60,000 bases of DNA, taken from Adiantum capillus-veneris. Taxonomy: Eukaryota; Streptophyta; Polypodiopsida; Polypodiales; Pteridaceae. Made by a program: the position numbers and the translations under genes. The notes below the pieces were generated by a model. It was not told the DNA's origin, searched no databases, and was given only the letters and a program-made list of their open reading frames with translations. The DNA lies in contig CM043950.1 of assembly GCA_014529385.2 (NCBI GenBank), positions 74,905,935 through 74,965,934 of the forward strand. The letters run 5' to 3'. This document shows positions 32,227-43,039 of this stretch, piece after piece (the stretch's first letter is position 1; each line of letters opens with the position of its first letter).

Positions 32227-32750
32227 ACGTTATAAACAGAGTAAATAATAGATGGGTCGCACCCAGGGGCAGCAAGGGGAATAGGCGTTGCTCCTATTTG
32301 AATAGGCTTGTGCCATATAGTGTTGAGGGAAGGTGTAGGCCATACATTCTTATGAGCCTCTTCTCTTTGTCTACGTGAAAGAACCCTTCAAAATAATGCA
32401 TATACCTAGTTTGGGTCCATTATGAAATCACTCCCTTGACCACTTTCTCCTTTTTGACTTTTGATATCCAAAGTGCCTTTGGCAATACCAAACAGCCACT
32501 TTTTTTTCTCCCTTGGCCATGTAGAAGGGGTTCTACCAATAGACTTGAAGTCCTCCCTTACATTCCTAGCATCCATGTCTCTTCGTCAACAAATTCTAAA
32601 TTTTTTGTGTGACACTCTTGAAGATGTGCATGCGGTCTAAAAGATGATTAATCTTGAGGTGAGCCCAACAAGGTAGTCAAAGAAAAACGGAGTGTGGGAC
32701 GGGTGTCTAACCTCACTCCAATTTTATTGCAGACATAGCGAGTACCACAA
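32227..32750 (-). pseudogene. Unidentified coding remnant, other side of the solo LTR
   Basis: Minus-strand reading shows protein-like stretches with stops (RMHIFKSVTQKI, then KRRKWSRE, then CMAYTFPQHYMAQAYSN). RMHIFKSVTQKI loosely recalls the transposase of CACTA elements, but too little is preserved to claim it. It is continuous with 15360-15799 once the solo LTR and A are removed. The right edge against element B is not sharp. Confidence 0.3.
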
Positions 32751-33000
32751 ATATAATTGTCAATCCATGGGACGAAGCTGACTCAACTAGTGCATAGAGT
32801 CTACAAGAGGTTACCTCGCTCAATTGGAGGTTACAGAGCCGAAATTGAGTCAAATTATAAGAAGACGTCAAAATCGAGAGTTAGTACAACAACAAAAGGA
32901 GGCAGAACTAAAAGAAAGGTCTCCGTTAGGTTAAGAGCCTGTTGACTTACATACGGCTCCTGAACATTTTAAATCTTATACCACGGGGGAGTGAAAGGTT

Positions 33001-34911
33001 GTGTATGCCAAAGCCCAAAGAATACCTACCAATGGAAGCAGTGGAGTCTACGATGGTCCAGCGGTAGTTAAAGAGATAGAATTAGCAGAACTAGGTGAGG
33101 AGTCTAAACGAGTCTTTATTTCTCAAGACCTTACCGAAACTGAAGAGGTTGTACTTAAGGAGCTCCTCAAGGAATACAAGGATATCTTTGCTTGGACATA
33201 TCATGACATGAAGGGTGTTCCACCTTCTGTGGTGCAACATACAATTCCCATGATCAACACTGCTAAACCCGTCCAGCAACGACCATATCCAATGAATCCT
33301 AAGTACGCCAAAATTGTACAAGAGGAGATTGAAAAACTTATCCAATGTGGATTCATATACCCTATTGAGCACTCAGAATGGGTTTCTCCGATAGTCATTG
33401 TGCCAAAAAAGAATGGGAAACTAAGAGTGTGCGTGGACCTCAAGAAAGTTAATGCAGCCACTAGGAGAGATCATTATCCCTTGCCATATTCAAAACATGT
33501 GCTTGAAAGAGTTGCGGGCAAGGAAGCTTATAACTTTTTAGATGGGTACTCTGGTTACAATCAAATCACAATTGCATTAGAGGACCAAGCTAAAACTGCT
33601 TTTATCACAGAGTTTGGAGTGTTTGCATTTCGTGTTATGGCTTTTGGCTTAACAAATGCCCCTGCTACATTCCAACGATTAATAAACACTGCGTTTAAAG
33701 AATTTCTAAGGGAGTTTTGTGAAGCTTTCCTAGACGAACTTTGTGTTTATTCTTCTTGGGAGAAGCATTTATTATATCTACGAAAAATATTTGAAAGGTG
33801 CAGATATTATCGCATCTCATTGAACCCTTTCAAATGCCAATTTTGGGTTAAGCATGGAGTCATTCTAGGGCATATAGTGTCCAAGAATGGGATATCCACA
33901 GATGAGAGTAAGATTAAAGCCATTGACGATTTGCCACCACCTACTAACTATAAAGGAGTTCAAAGATTTATGGGCCATGTTGGTTATTATCGAAGGTTTA
34001 TTTTAAACTTTGCCGAGATAGCGCATCCATTGTACAAGCTTCTTATCAAGTTTCACTGGACGGAAGAATATCATCAATCTTATGAGTTATTAAAGAAGGC
34101 CCTAAGAAGTGCTCCAATCTTGCGAACACCTGATTGGAATGTACCTTTTCATGTGCATATTGATGCATCAAATTTTGCTATTGGGTGTGTTCTAACTCAA
34201 CCAGGAGAACATAAATTGGACTACCCTATTAGCTTTGCAAGTCGCCAATTAAATGATGCCAAGATGAACTACACTACTACAGAGCGCGAAGGTCTAGCTA
34301 TGATTTACGTAGTAAAGAAATTTCGCTATTACCTTCTTGCTACCAAGTTTGTGTTTTATGTGGATCATCAAGCATTGCTTTATTTGGTAAACAAGCCGTG
34401 TTCCACAGGTCGAATTACACGACGGTTGTTAATTCTTCTTGAGTTTGACTTCACCGTTGTTGTGAGGCCTGGGAGGAAACATGTCATGGCGGATCATTTA
34501 TCTCGTATCCCTAATGGCGAAGCTCCTACGGGGGTTGATGATGAATTTCCTGATACTCCCTTGTTCATTGTTGAGACAATGCGTGAATGGAGTGAAAAGA
34601 TTGTTAACTTCTTAGTTAATGGTTTGCCACCCAAAGAGCTGCGAAAAGATATAGCTCAAAAATTAATCAAGGAATGCGAACCCTATTGCTTACTGGTTGG
34701 AACTCTCTATAAGAGAGGAAAAGATGATGTTCTTAGACACTGTGCCCGCGAGGATGAGTATTTATATATTCTACAAGAGGCACACATGGGCGTAGCTGAT
34801 GGTCACTTTTCAGGAAAGTTGACTGCCCGAAAGATCTTACAGTCAGGCTATTGGTGGCCCACTCTGTTTAAGGATGCATCACTTTTTGCAAAGGGATGTG
34901 ATGAATGCTAA
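33001..34911 (+). CDS. Element B pol: RT, RNase H and integrase zinc domain
   Basis: A 636-codon open frame. RT: PIVIVPKKNGKLRVCVDLKK, FLDGYSGYNQI, FGLTNAPATF and AFLDELCVYSS, where the second catalytic Asp is Glu. RNase H is complete: HIDASNFAIGCVLTQ, YTTTEREGLAM and FYVDHQALLYLVNK. The integrase HHCC finger (AHMGVADGHFS ... KGCDEC) ends at a stop right after the last Cys. The Met at 33001 is internal; the true polyprotein start is lost. Long openness suggests fairly recent activity before truncation. Confidence 0.85.
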   Translation: MYAKAQRIPTNGSSGVYDGPAVVKEIELAELGEESKRVFISQDLTETEEVVLKELLKEYKDIFAWTYHDMKGVPPSVVQHTIPMINTAKPVQQRPYPMNPKYAKIVQEEIEKLIQCGFIYPIEHSEWVSPIVIVPKKNGKLRVCVDLKKVNAATRRDHYPLPYSKHVLERVAGKEAYNFLDGYSGYNQITIALEDQAKTAFITEFGVFAFRVMAFGLTNAPATFQRLINTAFKEFLREFCEAFLDELCVYSSWEKHLLYLRKIFERCRYYRISLNPFKCQFWVKHGVILGHIVSKNGISTDESKIKAIDDLPPPTNYKGVQRFMGHVGYYRRFILNFAEIAHPLYKLLIKFHWTEEYHQSYELLKKALRSAPILRTPDWNVPFHVHIDASNFAIGCVLTQPGEHKLDYPISFASRQLNDAKMNYTTTEREGLAMIYVVKKFRYYLLATKFVFYVDHQALLYLVNKPCSTGRITRRLLILLEFDFTVVVRPGRKHVMADHLSRIPNGEAPTGVDDEFPDTPLFIVETMREWSEKIVNFLVNGLPPKELRKDIAQKLIKECEPYCLLVGTLYKRGKDDVLRHCAREDEYLYILQEAHMGVADGHFSGKLTARKILQSGYWWPTLFKDASLFAKGCDEC

Positions 34912-35698
34912 CGCTTCAAGAAGCCACAAAGAAGTGATAGGATGCCTCTACATCCTATCAAGGTAACCCAACCAAAAGCTTACATCAGCTTTATGGGCTT
35001 ATCGTACCGCGTATAAAGTTGCTATTAATTGCACACCATTTAAGATGGTGTATGGCCAAGAAGCAGTTATGCCATGAGAGTTTTTCATTCCTAGTCTTCG
35101 AGTAGCTTCTCAAGAAGGTTGGGATGGTAACCCCTTAGTGGAGCGATTATATATCCTGGAAAGGCTAGATAAAGAGAGGCAATTAGCTGTGCAAAATGCT
35201 CTAGTGGAGAAGGATAGGAGAAAGAAGTGGTTTGATAGCCATTTAAAGGATAAAGACATCAAGGTTGGTGATAAAGTTCTTATGTACGTGGTACGTAATG
35301 AAAAGAACAAATTGAAATACGCTGGTATGGGACCATATCGAGTGTGGGAAATTACCCCGCAAGGTACCATTCATGTGGAGACTCTAGATGGAGTTGAAAC
35401 CATTGGATTCCTTAATGGGAGTAAATTCAAAAGATATTATGATCCTCTAAGCCAGGAAGAGTTGCAAGCCACCCATCAAAAGAAGGCTGCCAAGGAACAA
35501 GCAGAGCTTAGAAAAATCCAAGCAAGAGTTGAGGCTCGAGAACGACAACAACGTCTTAGACGCCAACGAGAGGCTAATCTGGGAATCACGCAAGCATTTT
35601 TCGAGGACACAGATAACGACTCATTAGAATCTGAGCCACCCCTACGATACCCAATTGAGCTAAATAGCCCCTATGGGAAAGTACTATACAATGACTAA
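34912..35698 (+). pseudogene. Element B integrase, core deleted, C terminus kept
   Basis: After the stop, coding goes on to HPIKVTQP and then jumps straight to the segment matching ALWAYRTAYKVAINCTPF of A. The whole catalytic core between them, including D-D-E residues, is missing (roughly 450 bases). Beyond it an open frame (35138-35698, 186 codons) carries the C-terminal DNA-binding part with GPYRVWEITPQGTIHVETLD (GPY/F-like) and a charged coiled-coil tail (KEQAELRKIQARVEARERQQ). Confidence 0.8.
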
Positions 35699-35724
35699 AG
35701 TACTATACGGGAGCTAAACACAAT

Positions 35725-36692
35725 TTGTTATCCTATGGAGTTTGGTGTCAATTAGGGAAACCGACCCTATCCCCGAGTACGATGCAAGTCAAGGGAATTA
35801 ATAAAAAGAAAACTGCTATTCTTGGAGTCCTTCAGACCTCTGTTGTCTATGAAAATGGAAGCATAGTGCAGAGGTTTCTATTCATGCCCGCGGGAGCTAT
35901 GGAAGGCAATGTAAACCTGGGATGCACGTGGATGTTGGCAACCAAATGCACTATTGATTGGGATACTGGTAGTGTCACAACGCTACCCCTATCATTCAAG
36001 CAAAGTCACCTACGTTGCAAACTCTAGCAAAGTTGAAGGATAGCCAACATTCACAAGCCAAGGTGGTTAACTCGTCTTTGCCGGTTACCCATGAACCTAG
36101 CACTTCAACACTTGTAGTTGCAGCAAGCAGTAATATTGCAAGTACTCAACCTGCACGACCTAAGAGTACATATCAATGGGTCCCCAAGGCCTTACTTCCA
36201 ACTACCTCAACCCTCCCATCCATTCCAAGAAAAAATTTCCCCGGAAGACCAAGAGCGCGCCCTAGGAGAGTCAAGACCAAATCACGATGGATTCCAAAAC
36301 AACTATTAGAAGCCCAAGGCTACTATGATGGAAATGAGCAAATTTGGGTACCTAAACGTAAAATGTGTCCTTCCCTATCGACAACAAACCCATATGAGTC
36401 AAACAGTGTAACGCTAAAGCCAATGGCAGACCGTGGGAAGGGAAAGATCACAGAATGCTACACACCTAGCCCAGAGCTAGTTTGGGCTCCAAGGCAAAAC
36501 CAATTTATTCCACCTAGCTCAAGAAGGGGGGAGTTCCATGAAGATTCTAGCTCCTCATGTAATACATCCATAGACGTAAAAGCTTCTAGACAGCCTCCGT
36601 CTATAGTAGTGGACCTCCATGAAGCTACAAAAGAATCCACACCTCCCAGTGTTCAACAAACACCTGATGAACCACTTCAAGTTCGATCCTAG
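35725..36692 (+). CDS. Element B ORF2, WVPK-repeat protein
   Basis: Two overlapping frames (35725-36027 and 36015-36692) give the counterpart of A's ORF2, with one frameshift near 36000. Repeats seen are YQWVPKALL, SRWIPKQLLEAQGYY, IWVPKRKM and LVWAPRQNQF. A basic cluster and a S/T/P-rich end follow. A stop at 36690 separates the tail, which continues at 36785-36985 in another frame. Confidence 0.55.
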
Positions 36693-37034
36693 GAGAGTAC
36701 CTTACCACCCTTGTACCTTGACAAGGCACCTAGGGTAATTGAAAAATACTGGCAAAAATCCTCACCTATTACCAACTGGAACAATTGGTTTCAAAGGGTG
36801 ACGAGCTCATTTCAAACGGTATGATCTACCCAAGGAAGGGGGGAGTGTTTGTGGACATCCATTATTCACTTGCTTCCCTCTCAACCTTTCTCCCTGACCT
36901 CTTAATCTCCAATCTTAGGGAATGTATATATAAAGCCTTATACTCACAAAAACAAGATAAAAAAGTAAAAGAGCAAGAGCCATAACACAAATCATAAAAA
37001 CAAATTATGCACAAGAACACGACCCTTGTAATAT

Positions 37035-37493
37035 TTGCACTCTAACCATCATCTATTTGCGTGTACAGATATGGCTAGTACGCTAGAGTCATCCATTCCT
37101 ACCTTGGGTGAGAGGTACCCTCGTTACTTTTCACAAATATTTCACATGGTCTTTCCAGTGCTTACATGTGAATGGGATTTGATAGGTACGCTAGCATGTG
37201 AGAGGAATTTTGAGGAGTTAGAATGGATGATACGTCTCTTGACCACGTCTGATCCATACTTAGTAGAGAGCGTTTCTCCCATTGCACAAGCCTACCCTTT
37301 TGACCAAGATGACTATAGGCGTCTAGTGACCTTCTTAGTAAACATGGGCACCTATGATGAAGAAGAAAATTTACAGGACTACACGGATGGCACATATGGT
37401 CTCATGGATGATGACTTTGTTTATCTCGACGACGAGGATAGGGGTTTAGCCTTAGGGTTTCCCCCCAACCTCTACAATATCCTATTCCCTTGA
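37035..37493 (+). CDS. Element B ORF3, 152-residue protein of unknown function
   Basis: An intact ORF in the same position and of exactly the same length as A's ORF3, with 140 of 152 residues identical. Conservative blocks are CEWDLIGTLACERNFEELEW, SPIAQAYPFDQ and the acidic DDDFVYLDDEDR. It starts at the first ATG. The second, MASTLES 12 codons in, is also conserved and may be the real start. Function unknown. Confidence 0.6.
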   Translation: MHSNHHLFACTDMASTLESSIPTLGERYPRYFSQIFHMVFPVLTCEWDLIGTLACERNFEELEWMIRLLTTSDPYLVESVSPIAQAYPFDQDDYRRLVTFLVNMGTYDEEENLQDYTDGTYGLMDDDFVYLDDEDRGLALGFPPNLYNILFP

Positions 37494-38851
37494 CTCTATA
37501 GAGGAGTGCAAATAATTAGGTTAGGGTTCCTTATGTTTTTTGTTGTGTTCAATAAGTGTTGGTACCTTTTCCCACTAATGTGCCTCCTGGAGGTATTCCT
37601 TTTGTTTCCTAGTGTGTACAGGAGAGTGTTGCTATTGATAGGATTTGGACCTTCATGGAATATTTATCTCGAATCACTCTTCATATCAAGCGTGACCATC
37701 GACACAAACAGGTGTTTCTTGTCCATTAGCATTGCCCCTTATCTTTTTTGCATCTATGATTGCCTGCTTTAATTGTGATTGGTAGCCTAATATTCACCGC
37801 ATTTGCTTAGTATCAAACATTTAATTCATTGTAATTTTTTGTCATAATCACTTGTCTAGGTTTAAAAATCAAGAAGTCCGACTAAGCTAGTTTGACCAAG
37901 TTAGGTGTTGGATATCTTCTCTTAATACCATGGGGAATGCCTTCCTAATAATCAATGGTTACTTAGGTTCTTAATCCGATTTAGGCAGCATTGTGTGAAA
38001 TGTACTAGGGCTTTCTAGTGGGCTTGACCCTATTGACCTTTCGCTTAAGTATTATAAAGGGAGTTTACTAGTGTGATGAGCTTGGGGAGGTGTATCAGTG
38101 TTATATGACCCCCCAAAGTTACAAAATTAAAATGGTGAAAATGAACAAACAAAAAATCAAAGTGCCACACTGTAAAATCTTAAGCTGGAAGAGAAATCTC
38201 AGCTTGATTTGGTACTTCACTCACATGTATTGCCTATGGTACTAGAGCCCTGGAGGTTCCCAGTGTGGGCGCTTTTCCTTGAAAAGCAAAAAACCCAAGG
38301 CATACAAAATAAGCACACACATCAAATTGAATCACCGTGAAAACACTTTGGGGTGTCAAAGAAAAGGTAATCAGTCAGGCGATGATTTTATGAGAAATTC
38401 CTTTTATCGTAGCTTAACTACAAGGTCCTCTAGGTAGAGCCTCTAGTCAGCCCTCGAACATGAAATACTTGGCTCTCGCGATTAAACAACTTAATTGACC
38501 AGAGAAAATTAAGAAGCTTACCCATGGTATTAATAGTCGATCTCTAGTGCCTTTCGACCGTTAAATAAGTGACCCCAGACTTGTTTAATTTTTTACTTTT
38601 ACATCTGTTTATGCATTTGATTACATTGTAATTTAATGCTTATTGCTGACAAATTGTTTAAAATTCTGTTATCAATCAATTGTCTGCCTAAAATTGCATA
38701 TGCTTTTCAATCGCTTATGAAAATGCAATTACTGTTCAATGTTGTTTGATTTTGCAGTGACTAATGAAGGCTAAGGACATTCATCTCAAATTCTCTTCCA
38801 CCTCGACGAACGAGCTTCAACTCAATAGCTTCCGAGGACGAAATCTACATC
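37494..38851 (+). other. Element B 3' untranslated region
   Basis: Matches 18139-19492 of A in reverse. The frame 37506-37772 is shared with A (19216-19479) over part of its length but diverges and is not considered a gene. Confidence 0.7.
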
Positions 38852-38864
38852 AAGAAGGGGGACA
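38852..38864 (+). other. Polypurine tract of element B
   Basis: AAGAAGGGGGACA directly before the LTR start TGTTAACCC. Confidence 0.8.
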
Positions 38865-39423
38865 TGTTAACCCTCACGGCTCACGGACACCCCATCACCT
38901 ATGACGGACGTGTATTATGTATTTGGTAGAGTCAGGTACCGGGCTTGTCGTACCAATAGGAAAAGGGTAAGAGTGATCGCCGATGAGAGGCGCACTCTAA
39001 CTGGGACATTCAAGGGATTAGTTGGCTAAGCATGGGCGCCCAAGTGTGAATGGGGTGAGCTCATATAAAAGCCAACTAAACCTAAAATTCACTCATTCTC
39101 TCATTTGTGCAATAGAAGAGTGCTCTTGCTCCATCTCCATCTCCATCTTCTTCTTCTTCACCTTCTTGTGTGTGTGTGTATGTGAGAGAGAGAGAGAGAG
39201 AGAGAGAGAGCGATCAAGCATTGTGGCAGCACGACGGCGGTGAAGCGGTTGAGCGCGACATAGCGGCGTCTCCTTCTTCTTCGCGGCGAGGAATCCTCCA
39301 CGACAAGAGCATAAAGCGGTAAGTGACACACCATTGCCCTCTTTTGAGCTTACTAGTTAAGCTAGTTGTGTGCTTGGAGCCGTCTATGGCTCGCACACAG
39401 TGTTAGGCAAGGCCCTTGCTTCG
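38865..39423 (+). repeat. 3' LTR of element B
   Basis: Starts TGTTAACCCTCACGG and follows the A LTRs, including the TATA-like box at 39061-39071, a (GA) run at 39186-39210 and the GGCTCGCACACAG block near 39390. The last 25 bases are diverged and the terminal GTGACA is not preserved, so the end is approximate. Confidence 0.8.
39061..39071 (+). promoter_or_regulatory. TATA-like box in the LTR of element B
   Basis: TCATATAAAAG, at the same LTR position as in element A. Confidence 0.55.
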
Positions 39424-39427
39424 AAAG

Positions 39428-39988
39428 TGCGGCAAGGAGCACACATTGACCTAGTTGTTTTCAACCGAGCATGCATCTAAATGCTTAGCAATGATGCCCC
39501 ATACCCTCCCTACACTTATTTTATGATTTTTGAGCTTAACTTCCTACTTATGATGAAATTAGGCCGCGAGTCAGCGATGCCAAAAGCTACCGATTACCAT
39601 GAAATGCTTACGTCAACGTGTGCAGCTCTTACATGTGGTTGCAACGCAACAAACGACACTGCAATGTGACAACCGGGAAGGGAGTAGGAAGCACAAGAAG
39701 GAGAGAAGTGAGCTCCATTAGCTCGTGCTATGTTCTATTATCCAAAAACTTACAAATACTTACAAACATTGGCTTTTATACCTTAGCTAGGTTCTCTAGT
39801 CAAAACTAATAATCTGGGAGCTCTAACTAAAGATAGGTTGATACAATCTGGAAGCTTGTAGCCCCGACTCATCAATAACACTGTTTATCTGGAAAGTAGG
39901 AGTTACAACATTTCCAATTTTTCAAATTAATAGGTGGTTTACAATAAAAGCTATGAAACATGTTATCCAAATTATCTTGCTTCTAACA
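39428..39988 (-). repeat. 3' LTR of element H
   Basis: Minus strand begins TGTTAGAAGCAAGATAA right after a polypurine tract and contains a TATA-like TATAAAAGCC (39771-39780) followed by a CT-rich leader. The far end near 39428 is inferred from a TG...CA pair and from where LTR B stops. No partner LTR was found in the window, so length and boundaries are provisional. Confidence 0.55.
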
Positions 39989-40004
39989 TGTCCCCCCTCC
40001 TCAA
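39989..40004 (-). other. Polypurine tract of element H
   Basis: Minus strand GAGGAGGGGGGACA precedes the LTR start TGTTAGAAGC, the arrangement expected of the 3' end of an LTR retrotransposon. Confidence 0.65.
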
Positions 40005-42950
40005 GTATGTCGTCCCTTGACACAGCTTCATGGACTAAAGTAGTCTTCGGGTTACCAGCTGGTGAGGTAGTATTTAAGTGCATGGAGGGCTTTTTTATAT
40101 CTGATTCGTCTTTCTTTTTTTGGGACTTGCAAAAACTACATGGTGACTCTGTTCTTAAGTTCAATGGCTAAATAGCCAACAAACCTTGATGTAAGGTTGA
40201 TGATCACTGGCCCAAATATCTTCGTTTGCTAGGTGAAGAAACCTATATAGAATGTCTCTTCAAATGCCAACATATTGCTAGATGGTAGAAACATACATCT
40301 AGTGTACAAGTGGTAGAGGACTTCTTCTAAAGGCTGTCCACTTAACTCATAGCATAGACCTTTGTTGCCTTCGAGGAAAGACATCCATGGTGCTCCTTCT
40401 TGCTCAGACTCGTGAAAAGTTCGAATGCAGGTGAGTATAATTCTGCAGATCTTATAAATCATTGCACATGAGAGGTCAGGGAGGCTCTTGAAGAAGGTCA
40501 TGGTGCCCGTTAGGGTTTTCACCATGTATTCTTTAGTTGCCGATCCTTGCTCTGGAGTTTGTAGTCATGGTTAATTTAGACATGTTGGCCTCTTCTTCTT
40601 CAGTGCATCGTGTTCCTGACATGTCCTTACCCACGGTACGTGATAGAATGTTGGGTCCTTTTGTAGGGCTACAGGGGCTTTTGTGAATAGAATTAGGTAT
40701 CTGGAGTTCTTGTTCAACCAGTTTTTTCTCCATTTTGGCTGGATATCATCTTAGATTTCTCCCTGCATATCCTTGTAAAGTCTTTCTTTAACATGCAGTG
40801 GCTCCACCTTTATCAATGGGTAGGGTAATGATTGTTCATGCCATCGAGCATTGTTTGTTTGGGAGTGCACTGAGTTACATTTATTCAGTGGAGAACTCTC
40901 AACTCCCAATCCATTGATGCTTTCCATTCAACATCTACTTCTTGGACAATCTACTCTTTTAATGCATCGTCCTCAGCTTTGGAAAGATAGACCATTGGCA
41001 CTTGCTCGGATTTAGTGATTGGTACTTGAAAATCTAACTCTTCTTCTAGCCCTTCTGTGATGGCTGTGTTTCCATATCAGCAAAATAAATGGATGGTATG
41101 TGAATGGTTGGCTATTCAGAGGTTCATGTCTCATCTTGAGTGTCTGTTTCTCCCTCTCTTAGCAACTGATTGATTCTCTTCAATTCCTCTATTTCCTTGA
41201 GTAATTGCTCTTCTCTTTGGACCCCCATCAGTGAAAGGTCTCGTCTTTGTGTTTGTTCCAGCTTCAGCTCAAGTTCAAGGTCCTTGTTACTCTTCTCTAA
41301 AGTCTTGTGGACTTCAGTTGTTCCCTTAATTGAGGCAACAACTGGGTTTTCCCTTATCTGTCTTATAAATGCCGCTTGATCATTGATCCGCTGCTTGGAG
41401 TACTACAAAGAAGCATTAGCTACATCGAGCTACAATTGGATCTTTTGTACTGATAGAATAGTGGTTAAAAGTTCATTGGTTACTTCTTTCAGTTGTTGAT
41501 TTTTTCTTTTGTATGCAATGCATAACTTTGTCAAGAGCTCTCCCAACTTTTCTATCTCTTTTTGTTGTTTCTCCTTTGCAATGTGGTGTATTGCTGCTTC
41601 GTTATTCAGCTCTTTAATTTGTCTTTGAAGATCTGAAATGATGTTCATTTGGTCATCTAGCTCTCCTTGTAGAGCATCAATGACTAGTTCTAGCCCCTTA
41701 TCGTTGGCCCTGCGACTAAGTGCTGTTGTTCTCAACCTATCTGTCTGTTGTCTACCTGTGGTTGTTAATAAGTTTGGGTTGTGCCAACTTGTGGCTCTTT
41801 TGCTGGTGCAGTGGCTTTTGGCTGTGGAGTGGGTTCTATTTGTCTTCCTTGAGGCTTTGTAGATGCCTCAGCTGCTTCTACTTCTTGAGGCTTTGTAGAG
41901 GAAGGTCCTGCTACAGTTGTTTGGCCTTCCTTGGGTTGTTCAAAATCTACTTCTTCTTGTCATTCTAACTCTTCTCCCTTTGCTGCATCGTCTTCCTTAG
42001 ATTTATCCGCTGGTGAATGGCTTGGACTCGGCATGGGCTGATCTTCTTGCTTCGTAGTTGGTGAAGAGGGTCGTGGAGACATCTCTTCGTGGTCATGATG
42101 TGACTCACTTTGTTTAGCAGATTTCGCTTGTCTCTATTTTTGAGCCGCTTCTTTTGGTGCTTTTCTTTAAAACTCTAGAGCTTCCTTCAACTTTCAAGCT
42201 TCAGCTTTTGCATACATCCACTCAAGCCAAGATTTGAGATCCTCTAGAACCTTCTTTGCAAGGTTCCTGGTTCTTGGTCCCTTTCCATGCCTTGGACTCC
42301 ACTTTTGGGATCTTTACTTGTAGCTTGGTGGCTCCTTTTGTATGTTTGCTTTTCTCTTTCAATTCTAGTCTTCTTTTGTTGTGGCTCCTCTTGGTGAGCT
42401 ACCACTGCTTTCTTTTTCATTGCTTCTCTCCTTGCCCTGATTTATTCGTTGTCAGAGCTTTCGCTGCTATGGGCTTCATGGAAACTTTCTGCAAATTCCT
42501 CATCTAATTTGTCTACTCCTTTGTTGATCTAGTGGTCCTTGGAGAAGGTTGAGCTGACATGATCTACGTGGTCTGAACTGGGGTTGGTGGAAAATTGTCG
42601 GCCGTTCCAATAGCATGATATGCTATACTTAATAGCACTTCTGGAGCGCCCGGATATGTGATCTTTCCCTCTTTATTTGTGCCCTTCAGTGTTGTTATCA
42701 CATACTACGCATGATCTATTGCTTGCCTGGCTGTCGACTTTAATACTTGAGTGAAAGTAGTCGCAACCGCATGGTTTGGAGTTGTGTACCATGGCAGTCT
42801 CTTTGATAGGAGGTGGAAATACTAATGATAGAGGCAAGCTGGTTCCTCCACTTGCCTTTGGATGAGATCAAAAAATGTGGCAGCAATAGTATCTTTGGTA
42901 AAAGTACCCGTTGTCTTTCTATCTGCTACAAATGGATGCATGGCTACCAT
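40005..42950 (-). pseudogene. Element H degraded coding region
   Basis: Minus-strand reading gives protein-like segments separated by many stops. One starts MVAMHPFVADRKTTG (42950) and runs into YPGAPEVLLSIAYHA and MSAQPSPRTT after several in-frame TAGs. Next is a K/E/Q-rich segment (KKKAVVAHQEEPQQKKTR). A coiled-coil stretch lies at 41430-41735 (LDDQMNIISDLQRQIKELNN), and the most downstream open frames are at 40533-40733 and 40229-40525. There is no RT, RNase H or integrase. It may be a gag-only or non-autonomous element, but no known domain is visible. Confidence 0.4.
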
Positions 42951-43000
42951 GCAGAAAAATATCAAAAACAACATACTGCTAAGCATAAATAAACAAATCT

Positions 43001-43010
43001 TCTTACCTGA
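43001..43010 (-). promoter_or_regulatory. Consensus-like 5' splice site
   Basis: Minus strand TCAGGTAAGA, a near-perfect plant splice donor, about 245 bases after the TATA-like box at 43251-43260 and 60 bases before the Met at 42950. No acceptor was assigned. Confidence 0.35.
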
Positions 43011-43039
43011 CACCTCACATAGCACATAATTAACGATGT

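Larger units (their letters stand above)
32760..39423 (+). mobile_element. Element B: truncated Athila-like element, relative of A
   Basis: Homology to A starts about 32795 in the linker before RT (PKLSQ...RRRQNREL) and runs through RT, RNase H, part of integrase, ORF2, ORF3, 3' UTR, PPT and 3' LTR. The 5' LTR, gag and protease are absent. Two internal stops precede the RT frame (near 32943 and 32992). Orientation is opposite to A, so the two form a large, spaced inverted repeat. Confidence 0.9.

Noticed and set aside
35110-35370. Minus-strand ORF opposite the integrase tail of B
   Set aside because: Shadow of the real plus-strand integrase C terminus, which matches known GPY/F-type architecture.
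37035-37493. ORF3 as retroviral-type envelope
   Set aside because: No signal peptide, transmembrane anchor or cleavage motif is visible in 152 residues. The position alone does not justify the call.
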